Positions 13,108 through 20,247 of a stretch of DNA of 33,467 nucleotides are shown piece after piece (within the stretch, counting starts at the first letter, position 1; every line of letters begins with the position of its first letter). Source of the DNA: Candidatus Magasanikiibacteriota bacterium (GTDB lineage: Bacteria; Patescibacteriota; Patescibacteriia; Magasanikbacterales; GWA2-37-8); the NCBI GenBank assembly GCA_023246725.1, contig JAHFHV010000005.1, positions 1-33,467 on the forward strand, read 5' to 3'. A model generated the notes under the pieces. That model saw only the letters and a program-made list of their open reading frames with translations, was not told where the DNA came from and did not search any database. The translations under genes were made by a program, and so were the position numbers.

Positions 13108-15399
13108 CTACTGCAGGAGGTCGCACAGGTAGTTGGGGAAACCACCCAGGCAGGCGAACTTGCAGCCCATCTCGAGGGGGGTCTTCCCCTGGAAGATGGT
13201 GTGCGGGTCGAACGCCTCGCGCATGTTGGCGCACCAGTCCCCTCCCTTGGGGAGGTTGGGGTCCGGACGCCAGTCGCCCACCACGAGCCACACGATGTTC
13301 TCGGCGGGATACGACTGGACGTTGAACGCCACCTTCTCGAGGGTCGACACGCACCAGGAGAGGATCTGTCCGATCGACACCCACGGACCGTTGGGGATGC
13401 CCTTGCCGAGTCCGTTGTCCGGCCCCTTGGAACCCTGGAACTGCCAGCCCGTCTTGACCACGAGGGTCTTCTGGTTCTGGCAGGCCTGCTGGACCTGGCA
13501 CGCGCCGTTGACGCACGCCTGTCCCTGCTGGCACACCTTGCCGCACCCCCCACAGTTCGAGGTGTCGGTGTTGGTGTTGACGCAGACATTACCGCACTGC
13601 GTCAGGTTCCCGCATCCGGCGTTGGTGCACAAGCCGTACACGCACATCTGTCCCTGCTGGCAGGCGAACCCGCACTTGCCGCAGTTCTTGGTGTCGGTCC
13701 CCATGTTGACCTCGCACCCGTCCGCCGCCACCTTGTTGCAGTTCGCGAAGCCGAAGTCGCACGTGTCGACGTCACACGTGCTGTTGACGCACTTCGAATC
13801 CGCCTTGAACAGCTGACAGGCCTTGCCGCAGGCCCCGCAGTTCAAGACGTCGCTCGTGGTGGTCACTTCGCAACCGTCCTTGGGAGACAGGTTGCAGTCC
13901 GCGAAGCCGGCGTTGCAAGCGCCGATGCCACAGCTTCCGCTGAGGCACGCCCTGGTTCCGTTCGCAACCGCGGGGCAGGTATTGCCACACTGCCCGCAGT
14001 GGGTGAGGTTGGTGGCGGTGTTGACCTCGCAGCCGTCGCCGAACAGGTTGTTGCAGTCCTGGAACTTCCCGAAGCAGCCCCAGATCTTGCAGCTCCCGCT
14101 CGAGCAGTACGGCGTGGCGTTGGCCGCGATGCAGACGATGCCGCACCCACCGCAGTTCATGGTTTCGTTGTTGATGTCGACGCACGCCCCGTTGCAGAAC
14201 TTGCGGTTCTGCTGGGCGCACCCGACACACACGCCGCCCTGGCAGACCATGTTCGGTGCGCAGGCCTTGTTGCAGCCGCCGCAGTTGAACTGGTCGGTCT
14301 GCTTGTCCACGCACCCCTGGAGGCCGCAGACATCCTGACCCGGGAGGCACGCGTTGGCGCACTTCCCGTTCACGCAGAACAGCCCCTTGGCCGCGCACGA
14401 ATTGCCGCAGCCCCCGCAGTTTCGCCCATCGGTCTGGACATCCGTGCACGAACCGCTGCAGTTCGTCTCGCCCGGCTTGCAGGCGGGGAAACACGAGAAG
14501 AAGGAGCAGACGCTCCCCTGCGGACAGGCGTTGCTGCAACCGCCGCAGTTCTTCCCATCGGAGGAGATGTCCGTGCAGACGTTGCCGCCGCAGTCCTTGA
14601 GACCCTGGTTGAGGTCGCAGAACTTCGGCTGCGCCTGCGACAGGTCGCCGCCGCCCTGGTTCCCCGAGAGATCGACCGCGCCTCCGAGGAGGTCGGCCGC
14701 CATCCCGCCATCGGCGCCCTGGTTGTTCGCCAGGTCCGCCGGGGTGGCGAGATCGGGGTTCATCGTGAGGTCCGCCGCCTGCGCCAGGTCAGGCATGACC
14801 GGCTTGGCGCACACGCCCATGAGGCAGGCGAGGCCGTTGGCGCAGTCGCCGTCGGCGTTGCACGGCTTGCCGTTGCCGCAGCCCTTGCAGGGACCGCCGC
14901 AGTCGGTGTCCGTTTCCCCGCCGTTCTTCACCCCGTCCGTGCAGGTCGGCGGCAGATTGGCGCATGCGCCCGCCACGCACTTCTGCGTGTTGGGATCACA
15001 CACCGTGCCGCACGCCCCGCAGTGGGCCGGGTCCAGCTGGAGATTGGTGCAGACGCCGTTGCAGGCCGTCTGCCCGAGGGGGCAGGAGAACAGGTCGGCC
15101 TCGGGGATGAGGTCGGGCGGGACGGCGACATCCGCCGCCGGCGCCACCGCCAGGTCGGCGGGGCTGATCGGCGTCGCGAGATCGGCCGGCGGCGCGACCC
15201 TGCTGAGGTCGGCGATGTCCGCGACGCACGCGTTGTTGCGGCACACCAGGCTCGGCGAGTGGCAGTCCTCATCGACCGTGCACACGCTGTTCTGGCAGCC
15301 GAGGTTGAAGATCGTCATGAGGCAGACGACCACCGCCGGCGCGAACCACTTCGCGGCCAAGTTCTCCACCACCATGGTGGACTTCCGGTTCCTGTCCAT
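13108..15399 (-). CDS. Secreted cysteine-rich repeat protein, myxobacterial style
   Basis: The 763-residue protein has an N-terminal hydrophobic segment (VVVCLMTIFNLGC) that ends at a Cys, possibly a lipoprotein or signal site, though the lipobox is weak. Two low-complexity stretches rich in PADLA/PDLA words (about 65-100 and 215-270) resemble Myxococcota lipoproteins. A CTDGVKNGGETDTDCGG module follows the first. Then come nine copies of a [NH]CGxCxxxC module in all, such as NCGGCGNSC, which resemble the cysteine-rich repeats of myxobacterial surface proteins. The last 125 residues form a non-repeated domain I do not recognise. The ATG has a good Shine-Dalgarno sequence (AAAGGAG, five-base spacing). 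Codon use is far more GC-rich at third positions than in the host genes. The function is unknown; cell-surface adhesion or metal/disulfide scaffolding are possible. Confidence 0.85.
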   Translation of the reverse strand: MDRNRKSTMVVENLAAKWFAPAVVVCLMTIFNLGCQNSVCTVDEDCHSPSLVCRNNACVADIADLSRVAPPADLATPISPADLAVAPAADVAVPPDLIPEADLFSCPLGQTACNGVCTNLQLDPAHCGACGTVCDPNTQKCVAGACANLPPTCTDGVKNGGETDTDCGGPCKGCGNGKPCNADGDCANGLACLMGVCAKPVMPDLAQAADLTMNPDLATPADLANNQGADGGMAADLLGGAVDLSGNQGGGDLSQAQPKFCDLNQGLKDCGGNVCTDISSDGKNCGGCSNACPQGSVCSFFSCFPACKPGETNCSGSCTDVQTDGRNCGGCGNSCAAKGLFCVNGKCANACLPGQDVCGLQGCVDKQTDQFNCGGCNKACAPNMVCQGGVCVGCAQQNRKFCNGACVDINNETMNCGGCGIVCIAANATPYCSSGSCKIWGCFGKFQDCNNLFGDGCEVNTATNLTHCGQCGNTCPAVANGTRACLSGSCGIGACNAGFADCNLSPKDGCEVTTTSDVLNCGACGKACQLFKADSKCVNSTCDVDTCDFGFANCNKVAADGCEVNMGTDTKNCGKCGFACQQGQMCVYGLCTNAGCGNLTQCGNVCVNTNTDTSNCGGCGKVCQQGQACVNGACQVQQACQNQKTLVVKTGWQFQGSKGPDNGLGKGIPNGPWVSIGQILSWCVSTLEKVAFNVQSYPAENIVWLVVGDWRPDPNLPKGGDWCANMREAFDPHTIFQGKTPLEMGCKFACLGGFPNYLCDLLQ

Positions 15400-15508
15400 G
15401 TGAACTCCTTTGAAAAAGCCTTTGCCCGTGCAGGGCTATGCTGATTGATCCAGAAGGAAAATTCCCACCGGCAGCATTCCCCACACGGGGGATTTTCCGT
15501 ATAATCAT

Positions 15509-15563
15509 ACCCTTGCACGGAACTAAACCGTAAAAAAATTATGGCCTAATTTCGTGCAAGGGT
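15509..15563 (-). promoter_or_regulatory. Large inverted repeat in the leader of the cysteine-rich gene
   Basis: CCCTTGCACG (15510-15519) and CGTGCAAGGG (15553-15562) form a 10-bp stem around a 33-base loop with its own short AT stem. A TTGACA box on the minus strand (15588-15583) lies just upstream, but no good -10 box follows at 17 bases. The region 15400-15500 between the hairpin and the gene holds a second inverted pair around CCCCC. Confidence 0.45.
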
Positions 15564-15589
15564 TATTGGATATTTTTTAAATTGTCAAC

Positions 15590-15712
15590 GAACTATTTTT
15601 AAATCATCAATCAACTTTTACCTTTAACTTTTCAACTTTCAGCTTAATTGATTAATGATCCGTTTGACACTCCCTTAATTATAAAGAGAGGGTCAAATGG
15701 GTGTCGCAGTGT
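15590..15712. repeat. Intergenic AT-rich word-repeat hairpin
   Basis: The stretch has iterated words (AATCATCAATCAAC, CAACTTTTAACTTT-like and ATTGATTAATGATCC) that pair across the middle, and a TTTGAC...GTCAAA pair at the right. It has the style of the host spacers, so AT-rich host-like sequence separates the two GC-rich genes. Confidence 0.55.
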
Positions 15713-15850
15713 TGGCGCGACCCCCCAGCATGCTCGCTCTTTGTAGAACGAAAGGTTGCCACTGGGACGCCTCGAACGAGGCATCCGAATCAGTAGACCA
15801 TGCTGGCCAGTCGCTGGAACTCCATGGGGAGGTGCGACTGGAGTGAGAGA
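15690..15850. other. Hairpin-rich 3' region of the second cysteine-rich gene
   Basis: On the minus strand after the stop are CCAGTCGC...GCGACTGG with an inner CTCC-CCAT-GGAG stem, GCCTCG-TT-CGAGGC, and GTCGC...GCGAC. No gene is supported here. The run of stems resembles that after the first cysteine-rich gene. Confidence 0.5.
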
Positions 15851-17704
15851 CTACCGAAGCGGGATCTCCTGCCCGATCCACAGCGCGCACTCCGCGTTGG
15901 CGAAGCCGCTCTGGGGGGGTTGGGTCATCCACCCGCCGCCACAGCCCATCTGTAAAAAGAAGTGCTGGGCGCCTGTTCGCTGGCTCGAGATGCCCGGGTA
16001 GAACCGGACTCCCATGCCGACGTTCGTCGACCGCCGAACCAGGACGTCACCGACGTCCGGTCGCTGGAGCTGGGCTTCCAGCCCGACGGTAAAGGTGAGG
16101 AGAATCATGACCGCCTTGTGCACACGATACCCAGCCCCTAGATCGATCGCGAACACGATCTCCTTCTTCCGGCCGTTCGTGCCCACCACGCCGCTCCCGC
16201 CAAAGTACCACTTGTGGCCGAGCTCGAACCCCATCCCCATACCGCCTGCGACTACGAATTCGTCCGAGAGGTGGAGGATGAAGGCCCGGTTCCACCACGA
16301 CTTCGCAATGACGTCGAGGGTGATGTGCACGTAGTTCTCGGAAAGCGGCAGCGGGTTGCAATCCGTGTGGTAGAGCCAGAGGTTCTTCTCCTTGGTAGGA
16401 TAGGGACACATCTGACAATCCACATGATCCCAAGAAAGGTGGGCGGCACCCTTGTATTGACAGAACTTCGGCGCCTCCTTGCACTGCCCGTCAGTGCAAA
16501 TGAGACCGACTTCGCAGTCCGTTTCCACCTTGCAGTGGTCGAACTGCTGGCAACGATTCTTGCAGATCTTGCCGCCGCAGTCCACGTCGGTCTCGTCCTG
16601 GTTCTGAAGCTTGTCGGTGCAGGTAAGATCCGGCGGGGGGGGCGGGAGAGGGCGGAAGAACAGACTGCGGGGAACCTCGCTGGCGCTCCCGAATCCCTCG
16701 ATCGAGCTTTCAGCGTCCGGACCACACAGCGGGGGCAACCCGTCGTGCGGCACGAGCGCTTCACAGCGTGATGTCGTGAGACCCTTTTGAACCCTCTTCG
16801 CCTTGAGAGGATCCTTGGTGCACTCGTGATCGGCATCCTTGATGCAGTCGCCCGGGTCACGGACGATGACACCGTAGCCGGCGGAAGCGCGAGGGTGGCC
16901 GGCGGGCACGTGCTCGCCGGGTGAAACCTTGGGCCAGATCTCCTTTCCGATGGGGGGAGGAGGCACCATCACCGCCTGCCAGTGGCGCAGGCGGCACTGC
17001 TTCACGCCACCATTCTTCTCGCAGTACCCAATGCCGTTCAGATCCTTGGGGCACTCCTCCGGCTTCGTGCAAGTGTCGCCTTCCTTGAGGGAGGGCGGCA
17101 CCGGTACCGCCGGAGGGGGCGCCGGAGCCGACTTGCGCGAAGCGGCCGGGGGCGGCGGAGGCGGTACGGGCGGTGGGGCCACCGCCGGCTGAACGAGCGG
17201 AGGCGGCGGAGGGGGGGGCGGATCAGCCGGAGGCGAAGAGATCACGAGCGTCTGGCAAACATTGTTCTTGCAGACGCCGGACTGACAGTCAATGGAGACC
17301 CTGCACGTCCTTCCATCGGCGCACAGGGGGCACTTGTTGAATTCCCAACCACCACAATCAATGTCCGTCTCGTCGCCGTTCTTGATGTCATCCTGGCAGG
17401 TACCCATCTCGATCGGTTCGACGGGCTCGCTTGCCGGGGCCGCACACACTCCCTTGGCATTGCACTCCAGGCCCTGGTTGCAGTCCTTGGCGCGCTCGCA
17501 GCCCTGACCCTTGCGGCACGGCTGGCAGTTGCTGGTCACGCCGCCGCAGTCCACGTCGGTCTCGTGGTTGTTCTTGATGCCGTCGGTGCAGGTCTCGAGC
17601 GTGCTCTTGACTGCGACGGCCGGGCCGTCGGCGCGCGCGCTGAGCGTGCCGAGCGAGAGGACGACGAACAGGGTGACGAACCAGAACTTCGAGGTCTTGT
17701 TCAT
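15851..17704 (-). CDS. Cysteine-rich and proline-rich secreted protein with a C-terminal beta-barrel-like domain
   Basis: Start at the ATG with AAGGAG eight bases upstream; the frame opens 13 codons earlier. A signal peptide (MNKTSKFWFVTLFVVLSLGT, cleavage after SARA) is followed by three modules of the type CTDGIKNNHETDVDCGG (about residues 37, 95 and 390), each with a trailing CxxC-rich tail. A long proline-rich linker lies at about 160-210. The last 170 residues alternate polar and hydrophobic residues in short strands (FVVAGGMGMGFELGHKWYFG, GAGYRVHKAVMILLTFTVGL, NVGMGVRFYPG) and look like an outer-membrane beta barrel. Such a barrel would be odd in a CPR cell, which is thought to lack a Gram-negative outer membrane. 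The module is shared with the gene at 13108-15399, so they probably came together. Confidence 0.8.
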   Translation of the reverse strand: MNKTSKFWFVTLFVVLSLGTLSARADGPAVAVKSTLETCTDGIKNNHETDVDCGGVTSNCQPCRKGQGCERAKDCNQGLECNAKGVCAAPASEPVEPIEMGTCQDDIKNGDETDIDCGGWEFNKCPLCADGRTCRVSIDCQSGVCKNNVCQTLVISSPPADPPPPPPPPLVQPAVAPPPVPPPPPPAASRKSAPAPPPAVPVPPSLKEGDTCTKPEECPKDLNGIGYCEKNGGVKQCRLRHWQAVMVPPPPIGKEIWPKVSPGEHVPAGHPRASAGYGVIVRDPGDCIKDADHECTKDPLKAKRVQKGLTTSRCEALVPHDGLPPLCGPDAESSIEGFGSASEVPRSLFFRPLPPPPPDLTCTDKLQNQDETDVDCGGKICKNRCQQFDHCKVETDCEVGLICTDGQCKEAPKFCQYKGAAHLSWDHVDCQMCPYPTKEKNLWLYHTDCNPLPLSENYVHITLDVIAKSWWNRAFILHLSDEFVVAGGMGMGFELGHKWYFGGSGVVGTNGRKKEIVFAIDLGAGYRVHKAVMILLTFTVGLEAQLQRPDVGDVLVRRSTNVGMGVRFYPGISSQRTGAQHFFLQMGCGGGWMTQPPQSGFANAECALWIGQEIPLR

Positions 17705-17829
17705 GATGTGACTCCTTCGTGGTGTTCGAGAAAAACTCTCCACACAACAAAATCACGAACTCACCATTGAGCCGATCATTTGCCGCGCGGTATCGTCACG
17801 TTTAACTTTTTTTAGTAGTCTCTTGTTTA

Positions 17830-17951
17830 GTACCCAGCTAAGGCTAATTGGGTACAGGTTTAAAGAGCATGCCCCGTAAGACTCGTTAGAGTTCTGCGGG
17901 AAACTAATGGCCTTAGATTAAACGGCGAAACATTTTCGCCATTTGGTCTAA
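17830..17951 (+). other. Three consecutive structured hairpins, G-U pairs favour the plus strand
   Basis: H1 is GTACCCA/TGGGTAC (17830-17855). H2 is a 12-position stem with one mismatch and a GTTA loop (17873-17900). H3 is a two-part stem: TTAGATTAAA with TTTGGTCTAA (17913-17922, 17942-17951) and GGCGAAA-CAT-TTTCGCC inside (17924-17940). H2 and H3 contain T-G pairs that would be A-C mismatches on the other strand, which favours a plus-strand RNA, although the downstream gene on this side (17704) is on the minus strand. No promoter for a plus-strand RNA was convincing. Confidence 0.5.
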
Positions 17952-17972
17952 AGACATCTGGCTTTAAAGCAA

Positions 17973-18058
17973 GACCTCTCTTCCCGTTCTCTTCTTTGCG
18001 AAGGAGAGAAGGAATCGCGACCCTCTCCTCAGCAGAGGAGAGGGCAGGGAGAGGTTTC
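17973..18058. repeat. GACCTCTC...GGAGAGGTT repeat, copy 1
   Basis: The element has inner stems TCTCTTCTTTGCGAAGGAGAGA and CCCTCTCCTC-AGCA-GAGGAGAGGG. It differs from copy 2 (18362-18446) at only three positions and has the same orientation. The pair brackets the candidate RNA unit between them. Confidence 0.9.
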
Positions 18059-18075
18059 GTGGATTTAAAAATCCA

Positions 18076-18180
18076 ACAAAAAACTCTCGTTGAGAGAGCT
18101 TGGCATTTTTTAGCTAATCTGTGGTGGATATTGGCTCTCTCAAAGCACTATCCCACACCTATACACTATACAAATTTAAT
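18076..18180 (-). ncRNA. Candidate small or leader RNA with pseudoknot and overlapping terminator
   Basis: About 105 nt would run from near 18180 down to the U-run at 18083-18078. The segment 18143-18134 (UUGAGAGAGC) pairs perfectly over 10 bp with 18099-18090 (GCUCUCUCAA). It lies in the loop of another stem, 18158-18149 with 18130-18121 (eight pairs, two mismatches), so the whole can form an H-type pseudoknot. The same 18096-18092 stretch can instead pair with 18088-18084 to make CUCUC-AAC-GAGAG followed by six U, a rho-independent terminator. The two folds exclude each other, as in an attenuator or riboswitch. The next gene downstream on this strand is the cysteine-rich gene starting at 17704. 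It matches no family I know. Confidence 0.5.
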
Positions 18181-18185
18181 AGGTC

Positions 18186-18214
18186 ATACTAGCACTAAAC
18201 CCAATTTCTGTCAA
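18186..18214 (-). promoter_or_regulatory. Promoter of the candidate pseudoknot RNA
   Basis: On the minus strand TTGACA (18214-18209), a 17-base spacer and TAGTAT (18191-18186). No gene lies directly downstream, so it most likely drives the RNA at 18180-18076. Confidence 0.7.
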
Positions 18215-18275
18215 GCGATTTTAGGAACTTTTAGGCAACTTTATAGCAATGGCGTTATTTTGGCTAACTATAAAC

Positions 18276-18301
18276 AAAAAACCCTTATCTTAAAATAAGG
18301 G
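18276..18301 (-). terminator. Rho-independent terminator after the Wzz-like gene
   Basis: On the minus strand CCCTTAT pairs with ATAAGGG around a 6-nt loop, followed by six U. It separates the Wzz-like transcript from the small RNA promoter. Confidence 0.88.
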
Positions 18302-18361
18302 AAAATAATGTTCAATCACCTGGTAGTGACAGGTCTGGGCCGGTCACTTCACGGCCAGCGA

Positions 18362-18446
18362 GACCTCTCTTCCCGTTCTCTCCTTTGCAAAGGAGAGAAG
18401 GAATCGCGACCCTCTCCTCAGCAGAGGAGAGGGCAGGGAGAGGTCT
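18362..18446. repeat. GACCTCTC...GGAGAGGTC repeat, copy 2
   Basis: Near-identical direct copy of 17973-18058. It lies just after the stop of the Wzz-like gene. Related, more divergent copies are at 26834-26922 (inside ligA) and 30545-30659. Confidence 0.9.
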
Positions 18447-18456
18447 GTCCGCTCAC

Positions 18457-19050
18457 CTACGTTCTTTTATAATACACTAGCCACAGTACAGCCAAAACCA
18501 TGCCGGCCAAAAGGCCGCCCAGGGTATTGAATATCACATTTGGCCGCCTGAGCCACGGCGAAAGCAAGGGATTATCCACCACTTTAAAAGCAATATCCCC
18601 GCCCACGTAATCGCCGCCTTGCGCCGCCATGGTTTCGGTAACAGCCCGGGCTAAGGCGAGCGAGTCTTGTGAAGTGAAACTATACGTCGTAATTTTTAAA
18701 AGACTGGTGCCGCCCACCACCGTGGCGTTCACATCCCTATTCCACAGTTTGCGCCGGTCACGGTCATTAAGCCTGTTCCAACGAGCCTTATTAAAGGTAA
18801 ACGAACTCGCCATTACTTTATGAAAAAAATCATCGGTCTTAAGCACCTGCACTAAATTGCTGCCAACTTGCTCGGCGCTTTTGGCTTGGGTGTACGGGTC
18901 CACCCCGCTCCGGTCGCGCGATATGATGAGGACCGCGCTTTCCGCGCCATAGGAGGCTGGTAAAACCAAACTAACAACGGCGATTAAAATGGCGACCACT
19001 ACTCCCCAGCCAATGATAAGAGCAAGATGTTTGCGTAAAATAGTGCCCAT
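18457..19050 (-). CDS. Wzz-like polysaccharide chain-length/co-polymerase protein
   Basis: The 197-residue protein has the Wzz plan: an N-terminal membrane segment (LALIIGWGVVVAILIAVVSLV) near residues 9-29, an extracytoplasmic domain, and a C-terminal membrane segment (NTLGGLLAGMVLAVLWLVYY) preceded by the Pro-containing stretch DNPLLSPWLRRPN typical of the family. Such proteins set glycan length or regulate export and often carry a cytoplasmic tyrosine kinase; none is fused here. It fits the polysaccharide cluster at 6-12 kb but is not adjacent. Its start has no Shine-Dalgarno sequence. Confidence 0.85.
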   Translation of the reverse strand: MGTILRKHLALIIGWGVVVAILIAVVSLVLPASYGAESAVLIISRDRSGVDPYTQAKSAEQVGSNLVQVLKTDDFFHKVMASSFTFNKARWNRLNDRDRRKLWNRDVNATVVGGTSLLKITTYSFTSQDSLALARAVTETMAAQGGDYVGGDIAFKVVDNPLLSPWLRRPNVIFNTLGGLLAGMVLAVLWLVYYKRT

Positions 19051-19052
19051 AG

Positions 19053-19125
19053 ATTGTTAAGATTAAAAGATTGAAAGATTAAAAGATTGGAGCGAAACAA
19101 TTTCCAACAATCTTTTTTCAGTATA
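19053..19125. repeat. Intergenic AAAGATT word-repeat hairpin
   Basis: The words AGATTGTTAAGATTAAAAG, AGATTGAAAG and AGATTAAAAG lie on the left and CAATCTTTTTT on the right. This is the same spacer style as elsewhere, here in the gap before the Wzz-like gene. The right arm with its T-run could act as a terminator. Confidence 0.55.
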
Positions 19126-19142
19126 GCATAAACGCTATTTCA

Positions 19143-20231
19143 TCACAACTCCATCACCGGCACCGTCAACTCAATTACTTTTCCCGAACGCAAAACGCTA
19201 ACGCTCACGTTCTTGGCATTTTCCAAAGCACCCCACCACATGTCGGGCCGCACTGCTTCGCCGTTCAGCATCGTAATAACATCGCCGCGGCGTAGCGCCC
19301 CCCCTGGAGTTAAAACTTTGCTAATGGCAAAACCGCTCTGACGCTGGCCTCCTACAATAATCGGCTGTTCGTCATCAAACCAGCCCTGCACGCCCAAACT
19401 GGGGTAGGCAACTTTGCCCTTGCTTAAAACTTGCGGCAAAAGCCGATCAATAATCACCCCCGGTAAAACGATATTGTCTTTTTTTATAAAACCAACTAGC
19501 CGGCCGCCGCCATCCACCACCGACGCCCCTGTCGGAAAAACACCGTCCAACGCATATCCAACCGCCGGTTCATTATCAAGGTGAGGAATAACCCCCAGCC
19601 CCGCGGACCCGGAACGCAATACCGCGCTCTGCCAAACTCCTTTAACTAAAACATATACTTGGCTGATTGACTCTAACCGAGGCGCAAACGTAACCGACCG
19701 GGCCTCGGTGAATTCTAGGGCGGTTGTAGTCGCGGAGGCGGGGCGGGTAATTTTTACATAGGTTAACCCCGCCCGCCCGTCATACACGCTCTGGGTAATT
19801 ATAAAAAGCTGTCCCGATGAACTTAGAAGCTGCCAGCCGCGCGCCGCGCTGACGTTAAAATCTTTTGCGGGGAAGACTGCCCACCCATCGCTCGTGAGTA
19901 TCATGGCCTCCCCTATCTTATCCGCTGGGTTTAAAAATCGAGTCAATCCATCAGTCCCAAGCTTTTGGTATATAGTCAGAACTTCTTGATTCACCGCGGC
20001 CGTCACTTCCGGCGCTAACTCATTCAACCCTGATCTATTGAGCAGAGTCACCACTCCCCCCTGATTAGTAAATACTAAGCCAACCGGCCAAATCCAGCCG
20101 AGCATAATGGCCGCGCCCACCAGGCCGCTCAATAGACTCGCGATGAGGACTGTGGCAAAAATTTTAAATCTAAACCACATCTGGTGGTGGGCAATGCTTA
20201 CGCTCGGAGGCGGAATGTGCGGAGGAAACAT
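19143..20231 (-). CDS. Degenerate HtrA-like protease with PDZ domain, probably inactive
   Basis: A membrane anchor (IFATVLIASLLSGLVGAAIM) is followed by a trypsin-like region and a C-terminal PDZ domain (SGFAISKVLTPGGALRRGDV, then ITMLNGEAVRPD). In HtrA/DegP the His lies in a DGYIVTNAHV-type strand; here the matching strand is TSDGWAVFPAKDF, with no His. The active-site GNSGGP segment is replaced by FPTGASVVDGGGRLVG, which keeps a Ser but not the Gly-Gly. So it is probably a pseudoprotease that binds peptides. The frame opens at a TTG at 20246, but the ATG at 20231 is preferred. It sits close behind the upstream membrane-protein gene, so the two are co-transcribed. Confidence 0.75.
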   Translation of the reverse strand: MFPPHIPPPSVSIAHHQMWFRFKIFATVLIASLLSGLVGAAIMLGWIWPVGLVFTNQGGVVTLLNRSGLNELAPEVTAAVNQEVLTIYQKLGTDGLTRFLNPADKIGEAMILTSDGWAVFPAKDFNVSAARGWQLLSSSGQLFIITQSVYDGRAGLTYVKITRPASATTTALEFTEARSVTFAPRLESISQVYVLVKGVWQSAVLRSGSAGLGVIPHLDNEPAVGYALDGVFPTGASVVDGGGRLVGFIKKDNIVLPGVIIDRLLPQVLSKGKVAYPSLGVQGWFDDEQPIIVGGQRQSGFAISKVLTPGGALRRGDVITMLNGEAVRPDMWWGALENAKNVSVSVLRSGKVIELTVPVMEL

Positions 20232-20247
20232 AATTAAAAATTTCAAA

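Noticed and set aside
12955-15444. A long plus-strand open frame of 829 codons over the first cysteine-rich gene
   Set aside because: It is antisense to the minus-strand gene, which has a signal segment, nine cysteine modules and a Shine-Dalgarno start. Long antisense frames are expected in GC-rich coding DNA.
15509-15588. A complete promoter for the first cysteine-rich gene
   Set aside because: TTGACA is present on the minus strand, but the 17-base spaced hexamer (TAACCC) is poor, so only the hairpin was kept.
15693-15932. A 79-codon minus-strand frame at the end of the second cysteine-rich gene
   Set aside because: It overlaps the C-terminal barrel region in another frame and the hairpin-rich 3' region, so it is a shadow.
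17996-18298. A 100-codon plus-strand frame
   Set aside because: It begins inside a repeat copy and runs through the candidate RNA unit and a terminator. It has no start signal and no recognisable domain.
17973-18446. A CRISPR array
   Set aside because: Only two copies of a palindromic 85-base unit are present, separated by about 300 bases, and no cas gene is near.
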